Shown one piece after another: positions 19,024 through 27,129 of a stretch of DNA of 64,000 nt (positions are counted from its first letter, which is position 1; every line of letters starts with the position of its first letter). The notes under the pieces were generated by a model. It ran no database searches, was not told the origin of the DNA, and saw only the letters and a list, made by a program, of their open reading frames with translations. The stretch covers positions 1,054,001 through 1,118,000 of the forward strand of contig CAWHCD010000004.1 in NCBI GenBank assembly GCA_963828015.1, read 5' to 3'. The stretch comes from CAVPUA01 sp963828015 (GTDB lineage Bacteria > Actinomycetota > Actinomycetes > Mycobacteriales > Jatrophihabitantaceae). A program made the position numbers and the translations under genes.

Positions 19024-20360
19024 AACCGGGCTCGGGCCTGGGCGATCAGCAGCGGCAGATCCGGCGCTGCGCCCTCGGGCAGGTGGTCCCAGTCGAACCA
19101 CTGCAGATCGACCGATTCCGCGCTGCGGATCACCTCGCTGCCCGCGGGGGCGATGGCCAGGTAACGCACGTCGTAGTGACGAGTGGCCACGCCGAGCGAG
19201 CAGGTGATCGGGTGCACGTCCAGACCGAGGGGCACCGGGTCGAGGACCAAGGTCGGCAGCCCGCTCTCCTCGTGCGCCTCGCGGGTGGCGACGGCCAGCA
19301 GGGAGGCATCGGCGGGTTCGCAGTGCCCGCCCAACTGCAGCCAGAGGCCGGCGCGCGGATGCAAGGTCAGCAGCACGGCCCGGCGGGTCGGGTCGAGCAC
19401 CACCGCGCTGGCCGTGAGGTGACCGGCGACGCACGAACGCCACATGGCGTCCGGCCGGGCGGCGAGAAAACCCAGGTAGGCCTGACGCAGCGCCGCGTCG
19501 GGTCCCGGCGCCGCGCTCAGCGCGCTGATCACCGAGACCGCGTCGGCGTGCAGGGCCGGTGCAGCGGCCACCGAACCCGCGCCGTCGCGGCGGCCGAGCT
19601 CGATCGCCTCCGCCGTGCCCAACCGGAACAGGTCCTCATCGGCCCCGCGGATCAGCAACGAGCTGCCCAGACCGTCGTCGGGCAGCTTGCCGTCGACGGC
19701 CAGGCCGCGCACGATCGCCACCGGGACCCCGCCCAGCTTGCCTTTCACCAGGTCGCCGGCCGCGGCCAGCTCGTCGGCGACCGCGACCTCGGTGACTTCC
19801 AGTTCATTGCCATGGGCGTCGACCCGCCCGCGCGCGTCGAAGATCGCACTGATACCCGCGACCCCGATGGCCGCGTCGGTGATACCGGCGCGCCACGGTC
19901 GCCCCATCGAGTCGCTGATGATCACGCCCACGTGCACCCCGGTGAGCTCGTACAACCCCTCCCGCAGGGCCCGGGCCGAGCGGTCGGGCTCGACCGGTAG
20001 GAGCGCGAGCTCGTCGAGGGCCACGTTGGAGGCGTCGACGCCGGCGGCGGCCATCACCAGTCCGTGCCGGGTCTGCACGATGCGAAGGGGGCCGCGCGCG
20101 GCGACGACCCGGACCGTCTCGGCGTCGATGGCGGCCAGCCGGGCCTGCTCCCGGAGCGCCGGGCCGACGTCGTCCAGGTGGATCAGCTGACCCTCGATCT
20201 TCGAGATGACCTTCGAGGTCACCACCAGCACGTCGCCGTCGCGCAGGGCGCTGTTCGCGGCGATCAGCTCGGCCAGGTCATCGCCCGGATTCAGCTCGCC
20301 GATGCCGGTGATCGGGAGGATCTCCAGGTGCGGGGCGGCGTGATCGAGCGGCTCAGACAC
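19020..20360 (-). CDS. fbiB: Coenzyme F420-0:L-glutamate ligase fused to a NUDIX hydrolase domain
   Basis: 446 residues. Residues 1 to about 250 are the CofE/FbiB domain, which adds gamma-linked glutamates to F420-0 with GTP: ILPITGIGELNPGDDLAELI, VLVVTSKVISKIEGQ, VIISDSMGRPWRAGITDAAIG. In mycobacteria and Streptomyces the C-terminus is an FMN nitroreductase domain that reduces dehydro-F420-0. Here it is replaced by a NUDIX domain (about 290-440) with GGHCEP at about 341 and REAHEESGL. The start overlaps the fbiA stop by eight bases. The reading frame is unbroken, so the fusion is not a frameshift product unless two errors compensate. Confidence 0.85.
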   Translation of the reverse strand: MSEPLDHAAPHLEILPITGIGELNPGDDLAELIAANSALRDGDVLVVTSKVISKIEGQLIHLDDVGPALREQARLAAIDAETVRVVAARGPLRIVQTRHGLVMAAAGVDASNVALDELALLPVEPDRSARALREGLYELTGVHVGVIISDSMGRPWRAGITDAAIGVAGISAIFDARGRVDAHGNELEVTEVAVADELAAAGDLVKGKLGGVPVAIVRGLAVDGKLPDDGLGSSLLIRGADEDLFRLGTAEAIELGRRDGAGSVAAAPALHADAVSVISALSAAPGPDAALRQAYLGFLAARPDAMWRSCVAGHLTASAVVLDPTRRAVLLTLHPRAGLWLQLGGHCEPADASLLAVATREAHEESGLPTLVLDPVPLGLDVHPITCSLGVATRHYDVRYLAIAPAGSEVIRSAESVDLQWFDWDHLPEGAAPDLPLLIAQARARL

Positions 20361-21297
20361 CGGACAGCTCGCCGGCCTGGCGCACCATCTGCGCGGTGGC
20401 CTCGTCGTCGGTCATCATCAGCGGCACCGCCCGCACGGCGACCCCGGGAACTTCGGCGCTGTCGCTCGTGTGGATCAGCCAACCGTCCAGGATGCCGTCG
20501 ACCGAGCGAGCGCCGTAGTGCCGCCCGACGCCCTCCGCGCTGACTTCGACGCCGATCACGGGCAGGCACGAGTCGGCCATGCCGCGCACCGGGGCGCCCC
20601 CCACGATCGGGGAGAAGCCGACGACCGGACCGGGCGCCGCGCGTACGGCCTCGCGCACCCCGGGAACGGCCAGGATCGTCCCGATCGAAACCACCGGATT
20701 GCTCGGCGCGATCAGCACCAGGTCGGCCGCGGCCAGCGCCTCGACCACGCCCGGGCCCGGCAACGCGGAATCGACACCGACCTGGACGAACGCCAGGGGT
20801 GCGATGGAGGCCCGGTACTTGATCCACCATTCCTGGAAGTGAATCGCGCGCTGGGCCCCGTCGAGGGACACCACCACGTGCGTCTCGCAGCGCTGATCGG
20901 TCATCGGTAGCAGACGCACTCCCGGCTGCCAGCGGTCGCACAGCGCGGTGACCACGTCGGAGAGCGGGAACCCGGCGTCGAGCATCTGGGTGCGGACCAG
21001 GTGGGTGGCCAGGTCCAGGTCGCCCAGGCCGAACCAGGTCGGCTCGGCGCCGTAGATCGCCAGCTGTTCCTTCACCCGCCAGCTCTCCCCGCGGCGGCCC
21101 CAACCCCGCTCGGGGTCGATGCCGTCGCCCAGGGTGTACATGACGCTGTCCAGGTCGGGGCAGATCCGCAACCCGTGCAGGGTGACGTCGTCGCCGGTGT
21201 TGATGACGGCCGTGATCTGCGCGTCCGGATGCGCGAGCCGCACCCCGCGCAGGAAGCGGGCACCGCCGACTCCGCCGGCGAGGACAGTGATGTGCAC
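20353..21297 (-). CDS. fbiA: 2-phospho-L-lactate (phosphoenolpyruvyl) transferase, F420 biosynthesis
   Basis: 314 residues. ITVLAGGVGGARFLRGVRLA at the N-terminus, VINTGDDVTLHGLRICPDLD, MYTLGDGIDPERGWG, and IAPSNPVVSIGTILAVPGVR are hallmarks of FbiA/CofD, which joins the lactyl or enolpyruvyl phosphate donor to Fo to give F420-0 or its dehydro form. It is followed at once by fbiB on the same strand. The neighbouring decarboxylase and methyltransferase have no known part in F420 synthesis. Confidence 0.92.
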   Translation of the reverse strand: MHITVLAGGVGGARFLRGVRLAHPDAQITAVINTGDDVTLHGLRICPDLDSVMYTLGDGIDPERGWGRRGESWRVKEQLAIYGAEPTWFGLGDLDLATHLVRTQMLDAGFPLSDVVTALCDRWQPGVRLLPMTDQRCETHVVVSLDGAQRAIHFQEWWIKYRASIAPLAFVQVGVDSALPGPGVVEALAAADLVLIAPSNPVVSIGTILAVPGVREAVRAAPGPVVGFSPIVGGAPVRGMADSCLPVIGVEVSAEGVGRHYGARSVDGILDGWLIHTSDSAEVPGVAVRAVPLMMTDDEATAQMVRQAGELSGV

Positions 21298-21307
21298 GGG
21301 TCCGAAC

Positions 21308-21580
21308 CTACGCGAGCAGGGCCCGGCGCTTCTTGAGCAGGTCGGCGACCTGCCGCGTGGTGAGCTCGACCGCGCCGGCGCTCACCGCCTGGGCGCGCAT
21401 GGGGGCCGGCAGGTCGTAGTGCCAGCGCCAGGGATGGTCCTGGAAGAACCGTCGCGGCATGTCCAGCGCGTCGGCCATCGCGTGCAGTTCGGCCCGGGTG
21501 TCGGCGAGCAGGTGACAGAACTCGGTGAACCTCAGCCCGGCGTCGGGGTAGGACCGCACCGCGTCGACGTAACAGACCAC
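21308..21580 (-). CDS. DUF4031 family protein
   Basis: 90 residues from GTG 21580. The sequence around ADTRAELHAMADALDMPRRF and WRWHYDLPAPMR resembles the small DUF4031 family, for which no function is established. It lies between the O-methyltransferase gene and fbiA on the same strand, four bases after the former, and is probably co-transcribed. No strong ribosome binding site is seen, so translation may depend on coupling. Confidence 0.65.
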   Translation of the reverse strand: MVCYVDAVRSYPDAGLRFTEFCHLLADTRAELHAMADALDMPRRFFQDHPWRWHYDLPAPMRAQAVSAGAVELTTRQVADLLKKRRALLA

Positions 21581-21584
21581 CGGC

Positions 21585-22223
21585 TCAGCGCTTGACCGCG
21601 ACCAGCAACCCGTCTCCGACCGGGACCAGGGTGCTGACCAGCCGCTCGTCGGCCCGCACGGCCTTGGCGAGTTCACGCAGCAGGACGGTGTCTCCGTCGC
21701 GGACCGAGGGGTCGGCCACCCGGTCGTGCCAGAGCATGTTGTCGAACGCGAGTACCCCGCCCGGGCGCAGCAGCCGGACACCCTCGTCGTAGTACAGCCC
21801 GTAGGTCGCCTTGTCGGCATCGACGAAGACCAGGTCGTAGGCCTCGTCGGTCAACCGGGGCAGGACCTCGGGCGCCGAGCCGTTGATCAGCCGATAGCGG
21901 CTCGGTGCGATGCCGGCCTCGGTGTAGGCCTCCTTGGCCGCGCGCTGGTTGCCGGCCTCGACGTCGACGGTGGTGAGCACGCCGTCCGGGCGCATGCCGC
22001 CCAGCAGCCACAGTCCGGACACGCCGGCTCCGGTACCGATCTCGACGATGTTGCGGGCCGTCGTCGCGGCGGCCAGGGCGCGCAGCAGCGCCCCACCGCC
22101 CGGCCCGATCGGGACACAGCCGAGCTCGGCGCCCCGTGCCCGGGCGCGCGCGAAGACCTCGTCCTCGGCGATGAACGCCTCCGCGTAGGACACGCTGGTC
22201 AGATTCACCAATGGCTCGCCCAT
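21585..22223 (-). CDS. O-methyltransferase (CCoAOMT-like)
   Basis: 212 residues. Class I methyltransferase of the catechol/caffeoyl-CoA type: NIVEIGTGAGVSGLWLLGGM (motif I, about residues 58-77), LTTVDVEAGNQ, YDLVFVDADKATYGLYYDEG (metal-binding Asp region) and GGVLAFDNMLWHDRV. M. tuberculosis has a related protein, Rv1220c, next to sigE; here the same gene lies one gene away from sigE. The natural substrate is unknown. Confidence 0.82.
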   Translation of the reverse strand: MGEPLVNLTSVSYAEAFIAEDEVFARARARGAELGCVPIGPGGGALLRALAAATTARNIVEIGTGAGVSGLWLLGGMRPDGVLTTVDVEAGNQRAAKEAYTEAGIAPSRYRLINGSAPEVLPRLTDEAYDLVFVDADKATYGLYYDEGVRLLRPGGVLAFDNMLWHDRVADPSVRDGDTVLLRELAKAVRADERLVSTLVPVGDGLLVAVKR

Positions 22224-22264
22224 CCCTGCAGGTTAGTGAGCCGTGGGCCCGGAACCTAGCGGGC

Positions 22265-23623
22265 TCACCGCATCGTGTCGATGATCGCGGCCAGGTCGTC
22301 GGCCGTGGTGAGCGGATTGACGATCGCGAAGCGGGTGCAGCTGCGGTTGTCGTGCCGCGAGGGCGTGACGAAGGCGATCTGTTCGGCGAGCAGCCGGGCC
22401 GTCCAGGCGGTGTAGTCGGCTTCCTCCCAGCCGAGCCGTTCGAAGATCAGGACGGTCAGGTCGGGCTCGACCAGCAGCCGCAGGTGCTCGGCGTCGCGGA
22501 TCAGCTGCGCCCCGACCCGGGCGACGGAGAGGGTCTGCTCGACGGCGTCGCGGTAGGCGTCGGTGCCGTTCACGGCCAGGGAGAACCAGAACGGCAGGCC
22601 GCGGGCCCGGCGACTGAGCTGAATGGCGAAGTCCGACGGATTCCACTCGCCCCCGACGGTCACCGGGTCGAGGTAGCCCGCGTGTTGCGTGTGCGCCGCC
22701 CGCGCCTTGACCGGGTCGCGGTAGACCAGCGCGCAGCAGTCGAACGGGGCGAAGAGCCACTTGTGCGGATCGACGATGAACGAGTCGGCCAACTCGATGC
22801 CATCGAAGAGGGCACGGGCGCTGGGCGCGGCCAATGCGGCCCCGCCGTAGGCACCGTCGACGTGCAGCCACCAGCCGTTCTCGCGGGCGACGGCCCCGAC
22901 GCCGGCGATGTCGTCCACCACGCCCAGGTTGGTCGTGCCCGCGGTCGCGACGACGGCGAAGATGCCCTCGCGCACCGCCGCCGGCAGCTCCTCGACGGCG
23001 GCCCGCAACGAGGAGCCCAACATGCGCCCGCGCTCGTCGCCGCCGACCTCGATCACGTCGACGTCCATGACCACCCGCAGCGCGTGCTTCACCGACGAGT
23101 GCGTCTCGGCTGTCACGCAGACCGCCCAGCGCGCCGGTCGCGAACCCCGAGCCTGCAGCACGGCTTCGCGCGCGGCGACCAGGGCCGACAGGTTGCCGAT
23201 CGTGCCGCCCTGGACGAACACCCCGCCGGCCGTGGCGGGCAACCCGGCCAGGGCCACGATCCAGGCCAGCGCCTGGTTCTCGGCGTACACCGCCCCCGAG
23301 CTCTCCAGCCAGGACCCGCCGTAGATGCTCGCCGCGCCGACCAGCATGTCGAAGGCCGCGGCGGCCTTGGTCGGCGCGCCCGGGATGAAGGAGAGGTTGC
23401 GCGGATGGTCGATCGAGATGCAGGCCGGGCCGAGCACCTCGGCCCAGATCCGCAGGGCCTCCGTTCCGCCTATCCCGGCCGCGGTGACCGTCGCCCCGGC
23501 CGCGGCCTCGAGTTGCTGCGGTGATTGCGGCTGATCGAGTGGCACCGCCACCGCCAGCCGGTCGAGGCAGTAGGCGGCGAGCGCCTGCGCGGTCACTTCG
23601 TCGGCCGCGCTGAAGGTGTGCAC
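22265..23623 (-). CDS. Pyridoxal-phosphate-dependent group II decarboxylase
   Basis: 452 residues. The PLP lysine is in VDPHKWLFAPFDCC (about residue 285). Upstream are TAETHSSVKHALRV and WWLHVDGAYGGAA (the Asp that contacts the pyridine nitrogen). The family includes glutamate, aromatic amino acid and diaminobutyrate decarboxylases; the sequence alone does not fix the substrate. Start GTG 23623. It diverges from sigE through 113 bases. The gene appears inserted between the O-methyltransferase and sigE, which are adjacent in mycobacteria. Confidence 0.82.
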   Translation of the reverse strand: MHTFSAADEVTAQALAAYCLDRLAVAVPLDQPQSPQQLEAAAGATVTAAGIGGTEALRIWAEVLGPACISIDHPRNLSFIPGAPTKAAAAFDMLVGAASIYGGSWLESSGAVYAENQALAWIVALAGLPATAGGVFVQGGTIGNLSALVAAREAVLQARGSRPARWAVCVTAETHSSVKHALRVVMDVDVIEVGGDERGRMLGSSLRAAVEELPAAVREGIFAVVATAGTTNLGVVDDIAGVGAVARENGWWLHVDGAYGGAALAAPSARALFDGIELADSFIVDPHKWLFAPFDCCALVYRDPVKARAAHTQHAGYLDPVTVGGEWNPSDFAIQLSRRARGLPFWFSLAVNGTDAYRDAVEQTLSVARVGAQLIRDAEHLRLLVEPDLTVLIFERLGWEEADYTAWTARLLAEQIAFVTPSRHDNRSCTRFAIVNPLTTADDLAAIIDTMR

Positions 23624-23648
23624 ACGCTGAGCCTATTAACCCGGCCTG

Positions 23649-23674
23649 GGAACGGGGCGAGGATTGTTTGCGTT
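23649..23674 (+). promoter_or_regulatory. Possible sigma-E-type promoter upstream of sigE
   Basis: GGAAC at 23649-23653 and GTT at 23672-23674, separated by 18 bases, resemble the GGAAC/GTT promoter of SigE-type ECF factors in mycobacteria. The spacing is one to two bases longer than usual, so this is a weak call. If real, it would make sigE self-activating. Confidence 0.3.
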
Positions 23675-23736
23675 AACCAATACACAGCTCGGGCTGGCAG
23701 GTTGAAGCCTCGTAGCAGACTGCAGTCAGGAGCATC

Positions 23737-24333
23737 ATGAGCACGGCCCGGGTGAGTGAGCCGACGACATCGGATGAGGTCGCCGTAGGTGGCATGCCGT
23801 GGACGCCGCCCAGCTGGGACGAGGTCGTGCGGCTGCACGCCGACCGGGTCTATCGCCTGGCCTACCGGCTCTCGGGCAACCGGGCCGACGCCGAGGACCT
23901 GACCCAAGAGACGTTCGTGCGCGTGTTCCGTTCCTTGGCCGACTACAGCCCCGGAACCTTCGAGGGCTGGCTGCACCGCATCACCACCAACCTGTTCCTC
24001 GACATGGCTCGCCGGCGCCAGCGGATCCGCTTCGACGCCCTGCCCGAGGACGCCAGCGAACGGATGGCCTCCAGCGCCGCCGGCCCCGAGCAGGCCTACG
24101 CCGAGATGAACCTCGACCCCGAGATCCAGCGGGCCCTCGATGCCCTGCCGCCCGATTTCCGGGCCGCGGTCGTGCTCTGCGACCTCGAGGAACTTTCCTA
24201 CGAGGAGATTGCCGCGACGCTCGGGGTGAAGGTCGGCACCGTCCGCTCGCGCATCCATCGCGGCCGCGTGCTGCTGCGCGAGGCGCTGGCCCACCGCGCG
24301 CCCGGGCTACGTCCAGCGGAGCCCGGCGCATGA
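23737..24333 (+). CDS. sigE: ECF RNA polymerase sigma factor SigE
   Basis: 198 residues from ATG 23737. Region 2 is VVRLHADRVYRLAYRLSGNR, AEDLTQETFVRVFRSL, with FEGWLHRITTNLFLDMARRR for 2.3-2.4. Region 4 is LPPDFRAAVVLCDLEELSYE then IAATLGVKVGTVRSRIHRGR. It directs transcription in response to envelope stress. The identity is strengthened by what follows: an anti-sigma gene in ATGA overlap, an HtrA protease and tatB, the same order as in M. tuberculosis. Confidence 0.9.
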   Translation: MSTARVSEPTTSDEVAVGGMPWTPPSWDEVVRLHADRVYRLAYRLSGNRADAEDLTQETFVRVFRSLADYSPGTFEGWLHRITTNLFLDMARRRQRIRFDALPEDASERMASSAAGPEQAYAEMNLDPEIQRALDALPPDFRAAVVLCDLEELSYEEIAATLGVKVGTVRSRIHRGRVLLREALAHRAPGLRPAEPGA

Positions 24334-24827
24334 GCCTGTCCGTTCAGCATCTGTCCGACGAGGCCGTCGTGGCCTTCGCCGACGGTCGGCTGAGCACCGG
24401 CGCGCAGAACCGCGCCACCCGCCATCTGGCCGAGTGCCCCGAATGTGCCTATTCCGTCGCCGAACAACGGGCCGCGGTGTGGACCTTGCGGGCGGCCCCG
24501 GCCCCGGCGCTTCCGGGCGGGTTGCTCGAACGGTTGCAGCAGCTCCCGTCAACGACCGCGCTCCCGCCGACGAACTTCAGCCTTTCGCCTGAGGGCGCAC
24601 CGGTCTTTGCCGCCTACGCCGACTCGGGACAGCGACACGCGCACCTGTTCAGCCGGCTGCTGCCCGCCTCGGCACCCACCCGCCGCATGGGTCAGCATGT
24701 CGCGCTGGCCACCGCGGCTCTCGCTCTCGTCACGCTGGGCACGGTCGCCTCGACCGCTCAGGCCTCGACCGTGCGTCCCGGTGGAGTGGCGCCGGCGGCC
24801 CACGTGTCGCCGGCCCTGCACCGATAA
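24330..24827 (+). CDS. rseA: Zinc-binding anti-sigma-E factor
   Basis: 165 residues from ATG 24330, overlapping the sigE stop. The N-terminal ZAS-type motif is HLAECPEC (HxxxCxxC, about residues 31-38), preceded by HLSDEAVVAFADGRLS, the usual sigma-binding helix region. A C-terminal hydrophobic stretch (HVALATAALALVTLGTVAS, about 125-143) may be a membrane segment or a buried helix. It should hold SigE inactive until oxidation or degradation frees it. The gene name follows M. tuberculosis Rv1222. Confidence 0.82.
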   Translation: MSLSVQHLSDEAVVAFADGRLSTGAQNRATRHLAECPECAYSVAEQRAAVWTLRAAPAPALPGGLLERLQQLPSTTALPPTNFSLSPEGAPVFAAYADSGQRHAHLFSRLLPASAPTRRMGQHVALATAALALVTLGTVASTAQASTVRPGGVAPAAHVSPALHR

Positions 24828-24841
24828 GTCAGACTTCACCG

Positions 24842-26440
24842 GTGGACGACGTGACGGGCTCCGACGACGCCGCCTTCGAGCGTCCGGACGGCATCTTCGG
24901 ATCCTTCGCCCCGCCCGCCCCCGAGCCGGCCTACACCGCGCCACCACCCACCATCTCTCCCGAGGAACGGGAGTCCTACTCGCGACCGCCGGGCGGGGCC
25001 GAGTTCGAGCCCCCGCCGGGTGAGCGCCTGCCACCACGTCACGGTGTGGTCACCCCGCCGGTGCCGTCGGGATCGGTGGAGACCTTCGGCCGCACCCCGG
25101 CCGGTGCCGAGGGCTTCGACCCGGTGCCCGGCACCCGCATCGCGGCCGTTGGTCGGCCGGCGGAGTCGCCCTGGTGGAAGGCCGATGCGAGCCGGGATCC
25201 GTGGCGCGACCCGGGTTCGCCGTCCTGGCTGGGCCGTCCTGCTGTCCTGGCCGCCGGCCAACTGGCCCAGCTCGATCCGCTCGAGGACGACGAGATGCCC
25301 GAGGAGCCGTTGGCGGCGGTGGCCGACGACGAGCCGGACGAGCCGAAGTCCAAACGGGTACGGGTTGGACGGTTCGGATTCACCAGCCTCATGCTGGCCC
25401 TGGTCATCGCCCTGGTCGCCGGGGTTCTGGGCGGCGGCGTGGGCTACTGGCTGTTCGCGCGCGCCCACGGCATCCTGCACAACAAGGACGTCAGCCTGGC
25501 CACGACCGGCACCCCGGCCAACCGGCCACCGGGTTCGATCGCGGCCATCGTGCAGAAGGTCGGTCCCAGTGTCGTGTCGATCGACATCACCACCTCGACC
25601 GAGGAGGGCACCGGCTCCGGGGTGGTGATCGACAAGGACGGCGACATCCTGACCAACAACCACGTGGTGTCCGCCGCCGCGTCCGGGGGCACCATCCAGG
25701 TCACCTTCACCAGCGGCGACAGCGTGCCGGCCAAGATCGTCGGACGCGACCCGATGACCGACCTGGCCGTGGTCAAGGTCGATTACGACAAGCTCACCGT
25801 CGCCTCACTGGGTGATTCGAGCAAGCTGGCCCAGGGCGACCCGGTGATCGCCATCGGCTCGCCGCTGGGTCTGCGCAACACGGTGACGTCGGGCATCATC
25901 TCGGCCCTTGATCGTCCGGTGCCGGTCTCTGGCGACGAATCGGACACCAACGCGGTGCTCGACGCGATCCAGACCGACGCCGCGATCAACCCCGGCAACT
26001 CCGGTGGTGCGCTGGTGGACGCCTCCGGTGCGGTGATCGGCATCAATGCCGCCATCGCCTCTCTGCCGACGTCGGGCTCGGGCCAGTCGGGCAACGTCGG
26101 TATCGGCTTCGCGATCCCGATCAACCAGGCCCGCACGGTGGCGACCGAACTGATCAAGACCGGCAAGGTCGTGCACGCCACAATCGGCATCAACGGCAGC
26201 GCAGTCACGGATGGATCGCGGCAGGGCGCCTACGTGACGCAGGTGATCCCGGGCGGGGCGGCCGATAAGGCCGGCATCAAGGCGGGCGACGTGATCACGG
26301 TCGCGGACGGCACCCTGATCACCTCGGCCGCGGCGCTGACCGTGACGGTGCAGAAGCATCAACCGGGTGACGTGATCAAGGTGCGCTACTACCGCGGCAA
26401 CAGCCCGACCGACGTCAACGTCACGCTGGGCTCGGGCTGA
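24842..26440 (+). CDS. htrA: HtrA-like membrane-anchored serine protease with PDZ domain
   Basis: 532 residues from GTG 24842. A long Pro/Glu-rich cytoplasmic part (1-175) is followed by one membrane segment (LMLALVIALVAGVLGGGVGY, about 183-202). The trypsin-like domain has the triad in TNNHVV (His about 274), MTDLAVV (Asp about 306) and INPGNSGGAL (Ser about 386). A C-terminal PDZ domain includes PGGAADKAGIKAGDVITVAD. It is an envelope quality-control protease of the SigE regulon. It starts 14 bases after the anti-sigma gene and five bases separate it from tatB. Confidence 0.9.
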   Translation: MDDVTGSDDAAFERPDGIFGSFAPPAPEPAYTAPPPTISPEERESYSRPPGGAEFEPPPGERLPPRHGVVTPPVPSGSVETFGRTPAGAEGFDPVPGTRIAAVGRPAESPWWKADASRDPWRDPGSPSWLGRPAVLAAGQLAQLDPLEDDEMPEEPLAAVADDEPDEPKSKRVRVGRFGFTSLMLALVIALVAGVLGGGVGYWLFARAHGILHNKDVSLATTGTPANRPPGSIAAIVQKVGPSVVSIDITTSTEEGTGSGVVIDKDGDILTNNHVVSAAASGGTIQVTFTSGDSVPAKIVGRDPMTDLAVVKVDYDKLTVASLGDSSKLAQGDPVIAIGSPLGLRNTVTSGIISALDRPVPVSGDESDTNAVLDAIQTDAAINPGNSGGALVDASGAVIGINAAIASLPTSGSGQSGNVGIGFAIPINQARTVATELIKTGKVVHATIGINGSAVTDGSRQGAYVTQVIPGGAADKAGIKAGDVITVADGTLITSAAALTVTVQKHQPGDVIKVRYYRGNSPTDVNVTLGSG

Positions 26441-26444
26441 TCCG

Positions 26445-26795
26445 ATGTTCAACATCGGGCCGCTGGAGCTGGTGGTGCTCGCGATCGTCGGCCTGATCGT
26501 GCTCGGGCCCGACCGGTTGCCCGGCCTGGCCAAGGACGCCGCCCGGATGATCCGCACCTTGCGCGATCTGGCCAATGGGGCCCAGACCCAGCTGCGCGAG
26601 GAGCTCGGCCCGGAGTTCGCCGACCTCGACCTGCGCTCGCTGCATCCCAAGACCATGATCCAGCAGGCGTTGCTGGGCCAGGACGACGAGCCGGTGCCCC
26701 CGGCGGCGCCGGCCGGTCCGCCCGCTGCGCGGCCACCGGTACAGCCGCCGCTCGCCGTCGATGAGCCGGCCCCCTTCGACGGGGACGCCACCTAG
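26445..26795 (+). CDS. tatB: Sec-independent translocase protein TatB
   Basis: 116 residues. One N-terminal membrane helix (IGPLELVVLAIVGLIVLGPD, about residues 4-23) is followed by an amphipathic helix (LPGLAKDAARMIRTLRDLAN) and a Pro-rich tail. TatB works with TatC in recognising twin-arginine signal peptides. The position directly after htrA in a sigE operon is the same as in mycobacteria and separates it from TatA, which has a very similar N-terminus. Confidence 0.88.
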   Translation: MFNIGPLELVVLAIVGLIVLGPDRLPGLAKDAARMIRTLRDLANGAQTQLREELGPEFADLDLRSLHPKTMIQQALLGQDDEPVPPAAPAGPPAARPPVQPPLAVDEPAPFDGDAT

Positions 26796-26802
26796 AACAT
26801 CC

Positions 26803-26876
26803 TGTGGATGAACAGGTGGACGAGCGGGCATTCGCGGGGGATAACCGGGCCCATCGTGTGGACATCATGTGGACGG
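26803..26876 (+). repeat. Array of five degenerate DnaA-box-like 9-mers in one orientation
   Basis: TGTGGATGA (26803), GGTGGACGA (26815), GGGGGATAA (26836), TGTGGACAT (26857) and TGTGGACGG (26868) resemble TGTGGAYAA, the complement of the actinobacterial DnaA box TTGTCCACA. The first and fourth differ from it at one position, the others at two. All face the same way; start-to-start distances of 12, 21, 21 and 11 are near whole helical turns. An A-rich tract follows. Binding by DnaA is an inference. Confidence 0.4.
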
Positions 26877-26908
26877 GAGAATTCCCAAAAAATAAAGGGA
26901 AAAACCCC

Positions 26909-26937
26909 TTGCGCTCACCGCCACGGCCTACTAGAAA
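26909..26937 (+). promoter_or_regulatory. Possible housekeeping promoter of a small RNA
   Basis: TTGCGC (26909-26914) and TAGAAA (26932-26937) are separated by 17 bases, the ideal spacing. No gene follows for 250 bases, but a strong terminator-like hairpin lies at 27097, so a transcript of about 150-190 bases is possible. The -10 is imperfect; low confidence. Confidence 0.35.
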
Positions 26938-27096
26938 TAGTTCTGTCGACGGAAACGGAGACCGACTCGGGGGAAACTCCGGGACACGCAGAGGGTCGGG
27001 TAACCGGCGTTAGGCGCGGGTTTTCGATGGAAAGCGACCGGGTTCCGGAAGTGGATGCGCCGAGCAATCGGCCGCGTCAGCGGAAACGAGCCTGTT

Positions 27097-27129
27097 GAGG
27101 CCCCTTCATCTCATACATGAAGGGGCCTC
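27097..27129. terminator. Strong hairpin, 13-bp perfect stem with 7-base loop
   Basis: GAGGCCCCTTCAT (27097-27109) pairs perfectly with ATGAAGGGGCCTC (27117-27129) around CTCATAC. It is followed by a weak T-containing stretch (ATCCTATTGT). It would end a transcript from tatB or from the proposed small RNA, and would shield the fluoride-channel genes. Confidence 0.75.

Noticed and set aside
22211..23524. 437-codon open frame opposite the PLP decarboxylase
   Set aside because: Mirror of a well-supported gene in very G/C-rich DNA; residues are Arg/Gly/Val-biased with no motif.
26808..27098. 96-codon open frame across the region after tatB
   Set aside because: No ribosome binding site, no family, and it crosses the proposed promoter and the repeat array; more likely non-coding.
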